NCBI GenBank assembly: GCA_028065725.1
Contig: JAPTVL010000512.1
Span: 1-24,822, forward strand
DNA: 24,822 bases
Source: Betaproteobacteria bacterium
Lineage (GTDB): Bacteria; Pseudomonadota; Gammaproteobacteria; Burkholderiales; Rhodocyclaceae
Direction: 5' to 3'
Shown here in pieces: positions 14,445-20,704 of this stretch. Each line of letters opens with the position of its first letter. Position 1 is the stretch's first letter. Under the pieces are notes generated by a model. The model was not told where the DNA came from and ran no database searches. It saw nothing but the letters and a program-made list of their open reading frames with translations. Both the position numbers and the translations under genes were made by a program.

Positions 14445-14465
14445 CCCCGGCCTCACCCCAACCCC

Positions 14466-14489
14466 AAGCCCGCCGCCCGCGGGCTTTTT
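14466..14489 (+). terminator. Rho-independent terminator after the adhesin
   Basis: Arms AAGCCCGC and GCGGGCTT around five bases, then a T-run. It begins with the same CCCCAAGCCCGCC as the two terminators upstream. The following ~225 bases hold no gene; a small hairpin (GTCCC, TTC, GGGAC) lies near 14635-14647. Confidence 0.85.
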
Positions 14490-14717
14490 CATGCGCGCTG
14501 CTCGCGCGCACGGGTTTCGTTCCATCCCCTGCCGATCTGCGATTCAAAGCCGCCCCGACCTGCCGCACCTTGACGCTCAAGCAGCCGTCACGCCATCGCT
14601 GCGCTCTGTCATGCCCGCCGCACGCGCCATGCCTGTCCCTTCGGGACGGCACCGGCTTGCAGGCTCGATTTGCGAGGCGGCTCCGAACAGCAGATTTCAA
14701 CCAGCAGGAGAAGGCAG

Positions 14718-15026
14718 ATGAACGAACCCCGACACCCCACAAGCCACAGCGCGCCCCCTTCGGGCGCCCCCCGCGAGGCTCACCAAACGGCAGTTGTGCA
14801 AATCCCGGAGGCCACCCTGCGCAAGCACTACCTATCGGGTGAGTTTTTCATCACTCCCCAAGCCCTCGAAGCGCACGACATCGACGAGGTGCTGCGCTGG
14901 TTCAACGGCCCGCATGAGCCCGTGCAGGTCGGCGACACGCGCGACATCGGCCACGGCCTGAAAGCCTATTTCGGATACGACGACAGCAAGCCGCCCCGCA
15001 AAGCGTTCTTTGTACGTATTGACTGA
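14718..15026 (+). CDS. Hypothetical protein
   Basis: A 102-aa protein. The first ~28 residues are Pro/His/Ser-rich, the rest is compact: VVQIPEATLRKHYLSGEF, a DIDEVLRWF helix and a C-terminal strand pair (LKAYFGYDD; KAFFVRID). ATG 14718 follows AGGAG; a longer frame from 14670 lacks a ribosome site. No element copy precedes it; it lies after the adhesin terminator, so its promoter is unclear. It is followed by a DUF6573-type gene 36 bases on. No family assigned. Confidence 0.65.
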   Translation: MNEPRHPTSHSAPPSGAPREAHQTAVVQIPEATLRKHYLSGEFFITPQALEAHDIDEVLRWFNGPHEPVQVGDTRDIGHGLKAYFGYDDSKPPRKAFFVRID

Positions 15027-15062
15027 TTCACGCAACTACACATCCACGCAGGAGCACGCACC

Positions 15063-15518
15063 ATGACCACCCAAGCCACCACCCCCGCCGACACCATGCG
15101 CGAGATCTTCGGCGAGCCCATCCACACCTACACCCGCGCCCAGGCCATCGAGGACGGGCAACTGATCGACGTATCCACCACCGCCCGCGAGGCCGGCATC
15201 GTTTGGCCCGTGGCGATGACCAGCGCCGCATGGGCCGACTGTGTGGAGTGGACGGACGCCACCGAGGCCCGCAAGGGCTACACAGGGCAGAGCGAATCCG
15301 GCAGGCTGTGGGACGTGTGCTGGATGCTCAGCCTGGCCGTGCGCGGTGCCCTGCGCCGTGGCCTGGATGCCAGCACGCAACCGCTCTACTACTCACTGCT
15401 GCGCACGCCGACGGCAGGCCGGGGCGTCATGCCGCGCAAGGCCACGCTCAAGTTCATGGTCGGCCCAGGCGATGCAGGCGAGCCGGTCATCACCGTAATG
15501 ATGCCGACCGAAGACTGA
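15063..15518 (+). CDS. DUF6573-type plasmid protein
   Basis: A 151-aa soluble protein that I recognise by pattern as the DUF6573 family, common on proteobacterial plasmids and ICEs: IHTYTRAQAIEDGQLIDVS, then TAREAGIVWPVAMT, WADCVEW, a GRLWDVCWM helix, and the C-terminal LKFMVGPGDAGEPVITVMMP. All conserved blocks are present in order, so the gene looks intact. GCAGGAG precedes ATG 15063. The family has no established biochemical function; its presence supports a mobile-element backbone. A hairpin follows at 15529-15552. Confidence 0.8.
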   Translation: MTTQATTPADTMREIFGEPIHTYTRAQAIEDGQLIDVSTTAREAGIVWPVAMTSAAWADCVEWTDATEARKGYTGQSESGRLWDVCWMLSLAVRGALRRGLDASTQPLYYSLLRTPTAGRGVMPRKATLKFMVGPGDAGEPVITVMMPTED

Positions 15519-15528
15519 AGCCCATCCC

Positions 15529-15552
15529 ATGCCCGGCGCGATGGCCGGGCAT
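15529..15552 (+). terminator. Terminator-like hairpin overlapping element copy 8
   Basis: Nine-base arms ATGCCCGGC and GCCGGGCAT around six bases. The last two bases of the right arm are the first two of element copy 8. The only following Ts come from the element's TTTCGC, so termination may be partial and could compete with use of the element. Confidence 0.6.
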
Positions 15553-15576
15553 TTCGCTGTGCGCTGAATGCTGGTG
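15551..15576 (+). promoter_or_regulatory. 26-bp intergenic element, copy 8
   Basis: ATTTCGC, tgtg, CGCTGAATG, ctg, GTG. It lies 27 bases upstream of the gene at 15604. Confidence 0.8.
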
Positions 15577-15603
15577 TACGTCAACCAAACACAAGGAACA
15601 GCC

Positions 15604-15891
15604 ATGCAGCCACGCCAAATCTCGTGCGAGCAATTCATGCGGGAGTGCGCCGAGTGGGCGCGCGACATGAAGCGCCAGCGTCGCCGCGACCTCGCACGGG
15701 CGGCCATGCGCAGCGTCTGGACGCTTGTTGCACTCGCTGCCTTGGCGCTCGCTGGGACGGCGATCTACAAGCGCGAGCAGAGCCTCGAAGCCAGCACCGC
15801 CCAGGACCTGGCGGCGGTGACCGCCGCCAGGCATGCGGCGCGGCAGGCGGAGGGGCAGGAGCGGCAAGCCGTCGAGCAGCAGCAACAGTAA
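15604..15891 (+). CDS. Single-pass membrane protein with charged coiled-coil tail
   Basis: A 95-aa protein: a basic cytoplasmic N-terminus (residues 1-35, MKRQRRRDLAR), one hydrophobic helix (~36-54, WTLVALAALALAGTAI), then a Glu/Gln/Ala-rich helix ending in a Gln run. The expected topology is N-in with the coiled coil outside. AAGGAACAG precedes ATG 15604. Small membrane proteins with this shape occur in conjugation and entry-exclusion functions, but no family is recognised and that role is only a possibility. Confidence 0.7.
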   Translation: MQPRQISCEQFMRECAEWARDMKRQRRRDLARAAMRSVWTLVALAALALAGTAIYKREQSLEASTAQDLAAVTAARHAARQAEGQERQAVEQQQQ

Positions 15892-16368
15892 AAGCGGCAC
15901 AAGCCCCAGGAGGGTGATGCCTTCGGCCCGCGCTGCTGCGGCTTCGCCCTGAGCCCCAAGGGTCTCAGCCCTGCGGGGCTGCATCGCTATCCCGACTGCA
16001 GTGCCCGGCGATGCCCGGCACCCCAAGCGACGCCCGGCTGCGCCCGGCTAAACACAACCCCCAGCCAGTGCCGCCCTTGGCGGCAGGGATACGGCGCAAG
16101 CGCCGCGAGGCTGCTGCATCGGCTTGCCGGGCGGGCGGCTTGCTTTGGGTTCGCGTGCCCCATGGGGGCGACTGCCAAGCATGAAGGGCGCGACTTTCCG
16201 CGCCTTTCGGGGATGGCGTCAGTCACGCCAGCCCGCAAGCGGGCGCCTACGGCGGCCTACGGCCTGTCATGCCTTCCGCAACCCCTCATGCCTTCGGCAC
16301 CGGCTCGAAAGCTCGGCAAATGAGCCCTCCATACCTGGCAGAAACAACCCCCACAAAGGAGCCCCGTC
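15892..16368. repeat. 477-base hairpin-dense intergenic region
   Basis: No gene is evident. The stretch holds at least five perfect short hairpins: CAGCCC/GGGCTG (15966-15981), TGCCGCC/GGCGGCA (16069-16085), CGGCGC-aa-GCGCCG (16092-16105), TGGCGT/ACGCCA (16214-16230) and GCCCGC-aa-GCGGGC (16231-16244). GCCCGGC also occurs four times as two 10-base-spaced pairs (16003, 16013, 16032, 16042). The 3' part shares short words (CTGTCATGCC; CGGCACCGGCT) with the spacer at 14606-14657. It could be a REP-like cluster or a single-strand initiation region. Confidence 0.6.
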
Positions 16369-16653
16369 ATGAACCGAGCAATCCTCAAAACCCCCGCCCG
16401 GCAAGCCGATTTCACGGCCACCAACGCCCGAGCCTCCACCCCAGCAGGCTTCGACCCCAAAACCTCCCCAAAACACCATCTCTCCCCCGACGAAAAGGCG
16501 CTCTTTGGCCTGATTTTCGGCGGCGGCGGGGCAGTGGTGGCGGCGATGTCCGCAGCCATTCTTGGCCGTCCTGTTGTTGGCCTGGGCTCGCTGTTTTTGC
16601 TGGTCGTTTTTGGGGTGATTTACGCCCGGGTTTCCGAGACCTTCGGCGGCTGA
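16369..16653 (+). CDS. Two-helix small membrane protein
   Basis: A 94-aa protein with a polar, basic N-terminal ~40 residues followed by two adjacent hydrophobic helices (~44-64 and ~67-88) separated by a short GRP turn. The helical-hairpin topology places both ends in the cytoplasm. AAAGGAGC precedes ATG 16369. It lies after the hairpin-rich spacer, without an element copy of its own. Element copy 9 overlaps its end, the stop codon being at 16651-16653. No family recognised. Confidence 0.7.
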   Translation: MNRAILKTPARQADFTATNARASTPAGFDPKTSPKHHLSPDEKALFGLIFGGGGAVVAAMSAAILGRPVVGLGSLFLLVVFGVIYARVSETFGG

Positions 16654-16678
16654 TTTCGCCTGTCGCTGAATCCAAGTA
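16653..16678 (+). promoter_or_regulatory. 26-bp intergenic element, copy 9
   Basis: ATTTCGC, ctgt, CGCTGAATC, caa, GTA; C instead of G ends the right block. The first base is the last of the upstream stop codon. It lies 46 bases upstream of the gene at 16725 and ahead of the partition genes. Confidence 0.8.
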
Positions 16679-16724
16679 AGACCGGGCCGCGCGGCACAGC
16701 GGCGACTCCTGAAAAGGTGAAATC

Positions 16725-17246
16725 ATGTCTGACGTGAAATCTGTTTCTGTTTCGATCTGCTCCACCCGAGGCCAGCAGTGGGCGAAGCTCAACCGCAAGA
16801 CCAAGCCCCTCCCGGCGCCGTCACGAGTCATGGGCGGCAATGACCTTCCGGGCGAGTATCTGCCAACCGGAGACGAAGAACTTTTGCCTGGCGATGCGCT
16901 GTTCGAGGGCGAGCGCGGTCGCCGCTACGGCTGGATCTACAGGCTGACCCTGGCGATGCCAAACGGCCAGGGGTTGGTCATTTCCAGCGATCACCCCGAG
17001 TTGTCGAGCTTCAAAGCGGCAATGAAAGAGGCGAACATGCCATTTTGGCTGCTGCAGGGCGCGGGGCCGCTGGCGGCCTTGGTGCGCATCGCCCTTGCCT
17101 ATCGCCTGGGCGTCCAACTGCCTTCGGTCGGGCGATTTGCGCCGCAGATTGTCTATCTGGAAAAACCTTTCCGCCTCACGAACCCCGACGAGAACGCTCG
17201 CCTGATTCGCGTGCAGCGCGCCGAAGAACAAGAACAAGTGAATTAA
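16725..17246 (+). CDS. Hypothetical protein upstream of partition genes
   Basis: A 173-aa soluble protein. The N-terminus has a beta-like stretch (SVSVSICS), the middle is Gly/Glu-rich ([22 protein letters not shown]), and a helix-rich region follows ([33 protein letters not shown]), ending in a charged tail. AAAGGTG precedes ATG 16725. It is closed by its own terminator, so the ParA gene 65 bases on may be separately expressed. No family recognised. Confidence 0.75.
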   Translation: MSDVKSVSVSICSTRGQQWAKLNRKTKPLPAPSRVMGGNDLPGEYLPTGDEELLPGDALFEGERGRRYGWIYRLTLAMPNGQGLVISSDHPELSSFKAAMKEANMPFWLLQGAGPLAALVRIALAYRLGVQLPSVGRFAPQIVYLEKPFRLTNPDENARLIRVQRAEEQEQVN

Positions 17247-17255
17247 CAGAGGCCA

Positions 17256-17280
17256 CCCCGGCCACGCGCCGGGGCTTTTT
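17256..17280 (+). terminator. Rho-independent terminator before parA
   Basis: Arms CCCCGGC and GCCGGGG around five bases, followed by CTTTTT. The stem is very similar to the one at 7562-7585. Confidence 0.85.
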
Positions 17281-17311
17281 GAACCAACAAACACAGAAAC
17301 AAGGAAAAACC

Positions 17312-17974
17312 ATGAAAACCATTGCGGTCTTGAACCAAAAAGGTGGCGCTGGAAAAACGACGCTGAGCGTCAACCTCGCCGCCAGTTTCGCCGCCGCAGG
17401 CCATCGCGCGCTGCTGATCGACGCGGACCCCCAAGGTAGTGCGTTGGATTGCGCCGCCGCACGGCAGGGTGAGGTCAAATACAACACCATCGGCTTGCCC
17501 AAGCCGACCCTGCACCGTGACGTGGGCCGCATCGGCGCGGGCTATGACATCGTCATCATCGATGGCCCGCCACGGGTCAGCGAGATTGCCAAGTCGGCGA
17601 TCATGGCTTCTGACCTTGTTCTTGTGCCCGTCCAGCCCTCCCCGTTGGATATTTGGGCAGCGGCTGAGCTTGTCGCGCTGGTCGATGAAGCAAGGATCTA
17701 CAAGCCAGCATTGCAAGCGGTCTTCGTCATCAATCGCAGGGTGAGCAACACGGTGATCGGGCGCGAGGTCATCGACGCGCTGGCGACCTACGCGCTGCCG
17801 GTGCTGCGCTCGGCAATCGCGCAGCGCATTGCCTTTGCTGAGGCCATCGTCGCCGGGCAGGCCGCCCTTGAATTCGAGCCTGGCGGTGCGGCAGCGGGAG
17901 AGGTCGAGGCCCTGCGGGGCGAGATTGAAAGCCTCATGCCCCAGCCCCAGGCCGTTGCCACCGCCGATGCGTAG
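17312..17974 (+). CDS. parA: ParA-family partition ATPase
   Basis: A 220-aa deviant-Walker ATPase that would use ATP-dependent binding to the nucleoid to separate plasmid copies. Walker A is KGGAGKTT (10-17) with the signature lysine K10; Walker A' is DADPQGS (37-43); Walker B lies in VIIDGPP (81-87). There is no N-terminal DNA-binding domain, so this is the short ParF-like (type Ib) form. ATG 17312 follows AAGGA; upstream in-frame starts lie inside the previous gene and are rejected. An RHH partner follows 51 bases on, and shared AAACACAG repeats flank both. Short ParA proteins also occur as VirC1-type transfer factors, but the RHH neighbour favours partition. Confidence 0.93.
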   Translation: MKTIAVLNQKGGAGKTTLSVNLAASFAAAGHRALLIDADPQGSALDCAAARQGEVKYNTIGLPKPTLHRDVGRIGAGYDIVIIDGPPRVSEIAKSAIMASDLVLVPVQPSPLDIWAAAELVALVDEARIYKPALQAVFVINRRVSNTVIGREVIDALATYALPVLRSAIAQRIAFAEAIVAGQAALEFEPGGAAAGEVEALRGEIESLMPQPQAVATADA

Positions 17975-18025
17975 TCACGGAAACACAGAAAGACAGAAAC
18001 ACAGCGAACAAGAAAGGAAGAAATC

Positions 18026-18301
18026 ATGGCAACGAAGAAGCGCGTCCAGCTCACCGCCGCCCGCCCCACCCAGGCGCCCACTGCCGACGCCTGGGTGAGT
18101 GCGCCCACCCCAAGCGAACCCACCGCCCCGGCCTTCGCCGTGGCAACGCCCAAGGCCACAGCGCAAGCCGTCGAGAGGATGTCGCGCCTGACCGTGGATT
18201 TGCCCGAAAGCCTGCACCGACGGCTGAAAGCAAGGTGCGCCGTGGACGGCCTGCGCATGGTGGACGTGGTGCGCGATGCGCTGACCAAGTTCGTTGGCTG
18301 A
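18026..18301 (+). CDS. RHH partition partner (ParG-like)
   Basis: A 91-aa protein. Residues 1-50 form a flexible, Ala/Pro/Thr-rich arm; 52-91 form an RHH domain with strand SRLTVDLP, helix ESLHRRLKARCAVDG and helix MVDVVRDALTKFV. A disordered N-terminal arm plus C-terminal RHH is the ParG plan: the arm stimulates the ATPase and the RHH dimer binds operator/centromere repeats. It follows parA closely and has AAGGAAG before ATG 18026. The AAACACAG repeats on both sides are its likely binding sites. It could also be considered as a binder of the ten-copy element. Confidence 0.8.
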   Translation: MATKKRVQLTAARPTQAPTADAWVSAPTPSEPTAPAFAVATPKATAQAVERMSRLTVDLPESLHRRLKARCAVDGLRMVDVVRDALTKFVG

Positions 18302-18409
18302 TCCGATGTTTCCTTGTGCTTCGGCGGGCACGCAAACACAGAAACACAGAAAGCCAGGAACAAGGAAACGCGGAAGCAAGGAGATGCGGGAATCAGCAAG
18401 CACGCGACG

Positions 18410-18435
18410 ATTTCGCGCGCCGCTGAATCACCATG
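18410..18435 (+). promoter_or_regulatory. 26-bp intergenic element, copy 10
   Basis: ATTTCGC, gcgc, CGCTGAATC, acc, ATG. It lies 23 bases upstream of the gene at 18459; the last copy before the cargo region. Confidence 0.8.
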
Positions 18436-18458
18436 TCAACAACCCAGGAGCTACGCAA

Positions 18459-18776
18459 ATGCATGTCTACACAGAGTTTGACCTAGAAAATTGGCCCGCG
18501 ATCTTGTATGACCCGGACCCGCGCGGCGCGGAGAAAGCAAAGCCCGGTGTCCCGCACATCATCCAAGAGCCGCCCACGGACGAGTTCGACCAGTCGCCGG
18601 ACGGCCTGCCCACACCGGAGCAGAAGGCAAAAATCATGCGGCGGGGCAGGGAAATCGAGGAGGCATGGAAGGACTACAAGCCTGCGTTGGAAGCCGCCAA
18701 GGCCGCAGGCCTGCCGCCGCCCCCGCCACCGCTGGCACTGTCGAACGTGCGCCTGCGCCTGTCAGGCAAGTGGTAA
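18459..18776 (+). CDS. Hypothetical protein with proline run
   Basis: A 105-aa acidic, hydrophilic protein. The N-terminus (MHVYTEFDLENWPAILYDPD) is aromatic-rich, the middle is charged helix (EQKAKIMRRGREIEEAWKDY), and a run of six prolines follows near residue 86 before the final RLRLSGKW. AGGAG lies upstream of ATG 18459; longer in-frame starts would run through element copy 10 and have no ribosome site. It is probably co-transcribed with the small gene at 18828. No family recognised. Confidence 0.7.
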   Translation: MHVYTEFDLENWPAILYDPDPRGAEKAKPGVPHIIQEPPTDEFDQSPDGLPTPEQKAKIMRRGREIEEAWKDYKPALEAAKAAGLPPPPPPLALSNVRLRLSGKW

Positions 18777-18782
18777 CCCCAA

Positions 18783-18805
18783 GCAGGCCGTCCTGGACGG
18801 CCTGC
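18783..18805. repeat. 23-base perfect palindrome
   Basis: Arms GCAGGCCGTCC and GGACGGCCTGC flank a single central T. It lies between two small genes with no T-run, so it may be an operator or a recombination or transcript structure; function unknown. Confidence 0.75.
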
Positions 18806-18827
18806 ACAACCGGAAAGGTGACCTGAC

Positions 18828-19043
18828 ATGGACATCAAGCAAACCGACGGCCAGGGCTGGGCGGTCCACTTTTATCTCGCCGATCTTGCCCGGCAAATTG
18901 GCTCGTTCAGAAATAGGGTGATCGAGGCCATGCTGGACGGCCACGAGCCGCCAGATACGCCGTCAGACATGGCGCTGATCCGCGTGCGATGGCCGTATAC
19001 CGAGCCCTCGCGGCGCAAGGCGCGCGTCAAGCCAAGCCGTTGA
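18828..19043 (+). CDS. Small hypothetical protein, last backbone gene
   Basis: A 71-aa protein: an N-terminal half with DGQGWAVHFYLADLARQ, a helix, then a strand-like DMALIRVRWPY and a very basic tail (SRRKARVKPSR). AAAGGTG lies upstream of ATG 18828. It is the last gene that matches the compact, same-strand organisation of the backbone; the DNA after 19043 changes character. No family recognised. Confidence 0.6.
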   Translation: MDIKQTDGQGWAVHFYLADLARQIGSFRNRVIEAMLDGHEPPDTPSDMALIRVRWPYTEPSRRKARVKPSR

Positions 19044-19114
19044 TTTTGCTTGCGATCTTGTAAACCAGCGCCACCCCTATTTCCGGCACCCAGGACTTCC
19101 GCCGCATTTTTCGC

Positions 19115-19142
19115 ATGCATGATAATGACGGTTATCGTGCAA
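19115..19142. other. Xer-like recombination site candidate
   Basis: Eleven-base arms ATGCATGATAA and TTATCGTGCAA flank six bases TGACGG. The arms are inverted repeats with few mismatches, and the inner ATAA-N6-TTAT is the hallmark of XerC/XerD core sites such as dif. The outer part of the right arm does not match the usual TTATGTTAAAT. It stands in the gene-free 19044-19302 interval, exactly where backbone changes to cargo. A serine-resolvase subsite or an ordinary operator is the alternative. Confidence 0.35.
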
Positions 19143-19195
19143 GCAATCTCGCGTCCAGCGGTGCAACGCCGCAAAAGGCGACGCGATAGAAGGCG

Positions 19196-19225
19196 CTAGG
19201 AGCCGATCAAACGCATCGGCCTAGG
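19196..19225. repeat. Bulged inverted repeat near the cargo boundary
   Basis: CTAGG-AGCCGAT and ATCGGC-CTAGG pair with one unpaired base around a seven-base loop. Together with the dyad at 19115-19142 it marks the junction region. Confidence 0.4.
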
Positions 19226-19302
19226 TACCCCTACAGGGCGCATAACGAATGAAGCTAACCGTATCTGCACGGCTTTTCGCGCAGATCAGGTTGAGCGTAG
19301 TG

Positions 19303-20064
19303 TTACGTTTGAGGACGTGGCCAGAGTTCATCGTAGGCATCCTTCTTTTTGCCATCCCGCTCAAATACGTAGCCGAGATACTCTTCAACGTAATCTTCGG
19401 GCGGCACATTTGGTTCAGCCTCGAGTTCGACGATATGACGGAAAGACGAGTAGTAGGGGTGCAACGTCATTAGGCCGACGCCAAACCGACTACAAACCGA
19501 TGTGATCTCTTCGAGACCTTCAACCGGAACGTCCTTGGCCCATTCGAGCACCACATATGATTCATGGGCGAATCTGCGATGTGACGCGGCCTCAAATACT
19601 GCATCGACGTTCCATCGCTTCCATTGTTTCAGTTCAAATGTCGTGACCAATACCTTGTGGCTTCGAAGAATTGGGAATGCTCGAACGGAAACTTTTGTTA
19701 CGTCAGGGTTCGACCATTTGCCACTCTTTCGAAGAGCGCTTGTATTGAACAGTAGCCCAGCTTCCTCGTTTTCAGCCACCTCATATTCCAAGGCAGTGAT
19801 GAATGGCGCGTAGAGATCTTTTTCCTTTTGGACTGCGGATTCCGCTTCGGGCAATGCGCCCGCTTTTGATCCCTTTTCCGTGAGTCTGATTCCTCCGCCA
19901 CGGCAGCGAAATTTCTCGATGATTCCTTCGGTCAGCAGTTGCTGAGTGAGCTTTTTGTAGCGGTCATCGCCGAGCGTAAGGACGGAGCGGACTTGCTGAT
20001 TTGAAGTTCCACCCTGCTCTTGGAGCAGCCATAACACGCGGTCTCTATCTGATGGGCGGGGCAA
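19303..20064 (-). CDS. Winged-helix plus PD-(D/E)XK nuclease-like protein
   Basis: A 253-aa soluble protein. Residues 6-66 look like a winged helix (RDRVLWLLQEQGG..., GDDRYKKLTQQLLTEGIIEKF, then a wing with GGGIRLTEKG). Residues ~80-180 resemble a restriction-type nuclease core: NPD with D121, 22 residues later FELK with E144 and K146, then a helix AVFEAASHRRFAHESYVVL. That is the PD-(D/E)XK spacing and order. The start is TTG at 20064-20062, with GGAG about six bases upstream on the minus strand. Its DNA is visibly AT-richer than the backbone, consistent with separate acquisition. It faces away from the helicase/ATPase genes. A DNA-sensing nuclease or regulator of the adjacent defence genes is plausible; target unknown. 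Confidence 0.7.
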   Translation of the reverse strand: MPRPSDRDRVLWLLQEQGGTSNQQVRSVLTLGDDRYKKLTQQLLTEGIIEKFRCRGGGIRLTEKGSKAGALPEAESAVQKEKDLYAPFITALEYEVAENEEAGLLFNTSALRKSGKWSNPDVTKVSVRAFPILRSHKVLVTTFELKQWKRWNVDAVFEAASHRRFAHESYVVLEWAKDVPVEGLEEITSVCSRFGVGLMTLHPYYSSFRHIVELEAEPNVPPEDYVEEYLGYVFERDGKKKDAYDELWPRPQT

Positions 20065-20101
20065 GGTCGTCTCCTTAGTATTTAGGTATAGCGTTCAAAT
20101 T

Positions 20102-20117
20102 GAGGGGCACGCCCCTC
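20102..20117. repeat. Short palindrome upstream of the nuclease gene
   Basis: GAGGGGC and GCCCCTC arms around AC. It lies about 40 bases upstream of the minus-strand start codon, where an operator for that gene could be. Confidence 0.45.
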
Positions 20118-20219
20118 TCGAAGGATGCAGAGTTAGCTCTTAGGTGGAAACGGCCCATTCGGGCGAGTATCAGCAAGCGTGAACAACGGCCCCTGTTGAT
20201 CTGCATGAACGATCCCTTT

Positions 20220-20419
20220 CTATGTTGACGTAGTTGAACGACACAGGCGACAGGATTTCAAGCGGTCGCGCGTCCAGTGAGTTGCGATCTTGGGCCCCCC
20301 AAGGCAGTTGAGCAAGAGCTTGGCGCGCCCATCAGGCGTGACGGCATCACATGGGCTGGTCGATGATCGTGGGTGTAGATCATGATCCGCCAGCCGCCAA
20401 TCCGCATGACCGTGTCCAT
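20220..20419 (-). pseudogene. Decayed DUF4160-family gene
   Basis: The minus strand from 20419 reads MDTVMRIGGWRIMIYTHDHR then PAHV, a clear DUF4160 N-terminus (RIGG, then HDHRPAHVH expected). One base is missing right after HV; in the next frame it continues DAVTPDGRAKLLLNCLGGPK, the expected continuation, and then loses resemblance and stops at 20220-20222. The gene is thus frameshifted and lacks its C-terminal part. DUF4160 proteins often belong to small toxin-antitoxin-like pairs; no intact DUF2442 partner is seen beside it. Confidence 0.6.
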
Positions 20420-20704
20420 GGGCGCATTATCCGAGCTTTTGCGCAAGTTTCGCTGCTTCGATGCGGGTGAAGCGCTGGCGTCGGAGGTGACAGCCGCGGC
20501 GAGCGCGGCCTATTTGCGTCCTGGGTTTGATTGTCCACAATGGCTGACGTAGCGGTGCGCCAGGTGGCGTTCCTGCTCTCCCTTCTAGACGCGCGCGCCT
20601 TTGCCAATAGACTGCACTTTGGCGCATTGACGTCTTGACGCAGCCGCCACCGCGCCCATTTGCAGATGAGCGCGTCGAGGACAGAACAAAGGGGGGGATC
20701 GCCG
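20420..20704. other. Gene-free stretch before the helicase
   Basis: No convincing gene, transposase remnant or terminal repeat is visible. It presumably holds the promoter of the helicase operon. Just before the helicase start is a run of seven G (20691-20697), used here as its ribosome site. Confidence 0.4.

Larger units (their letters stand above)
17289..18353. repeat. AAACACAG repeats around the partition genes (candidate parS/operator)
   Basis: AAACACAG, mostly extended as AAACACAGAAA, occurs at 17289, 17981, 17997, 18334 and 18342: once before parA, twice between parA and the RHH gene, and twice just after it. Copies in a group are 16 and 8 bases apart, multiples of the repeat length. 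Short tandem repeats in this position are typical of the operator and centromere sites bound by RHH partition proteins such as ParG. Confidence 0.6.

Noticed and set aside
12740..14525. Long overlapping frames in both orientations across the adhesin gene
   Set aside because: Arg/Gly-rich artefacts of the repetitive GC-rich adhesin sequence; the + strand frame has signal peptide, neck motifs and anchor.
14606..16300. Possible CRISPR or regular repeat array in the spacers
   Set aside because: Shared words are short and irregularly placed; no constant repeat-spacer periodicity and no cas gene.
19044..20704. Insertion sequence or transposon ends at the cargo boundary
   Set aside because: No transposase gene, no matching terminal inverted repeats and no target duplication could be found within the window.
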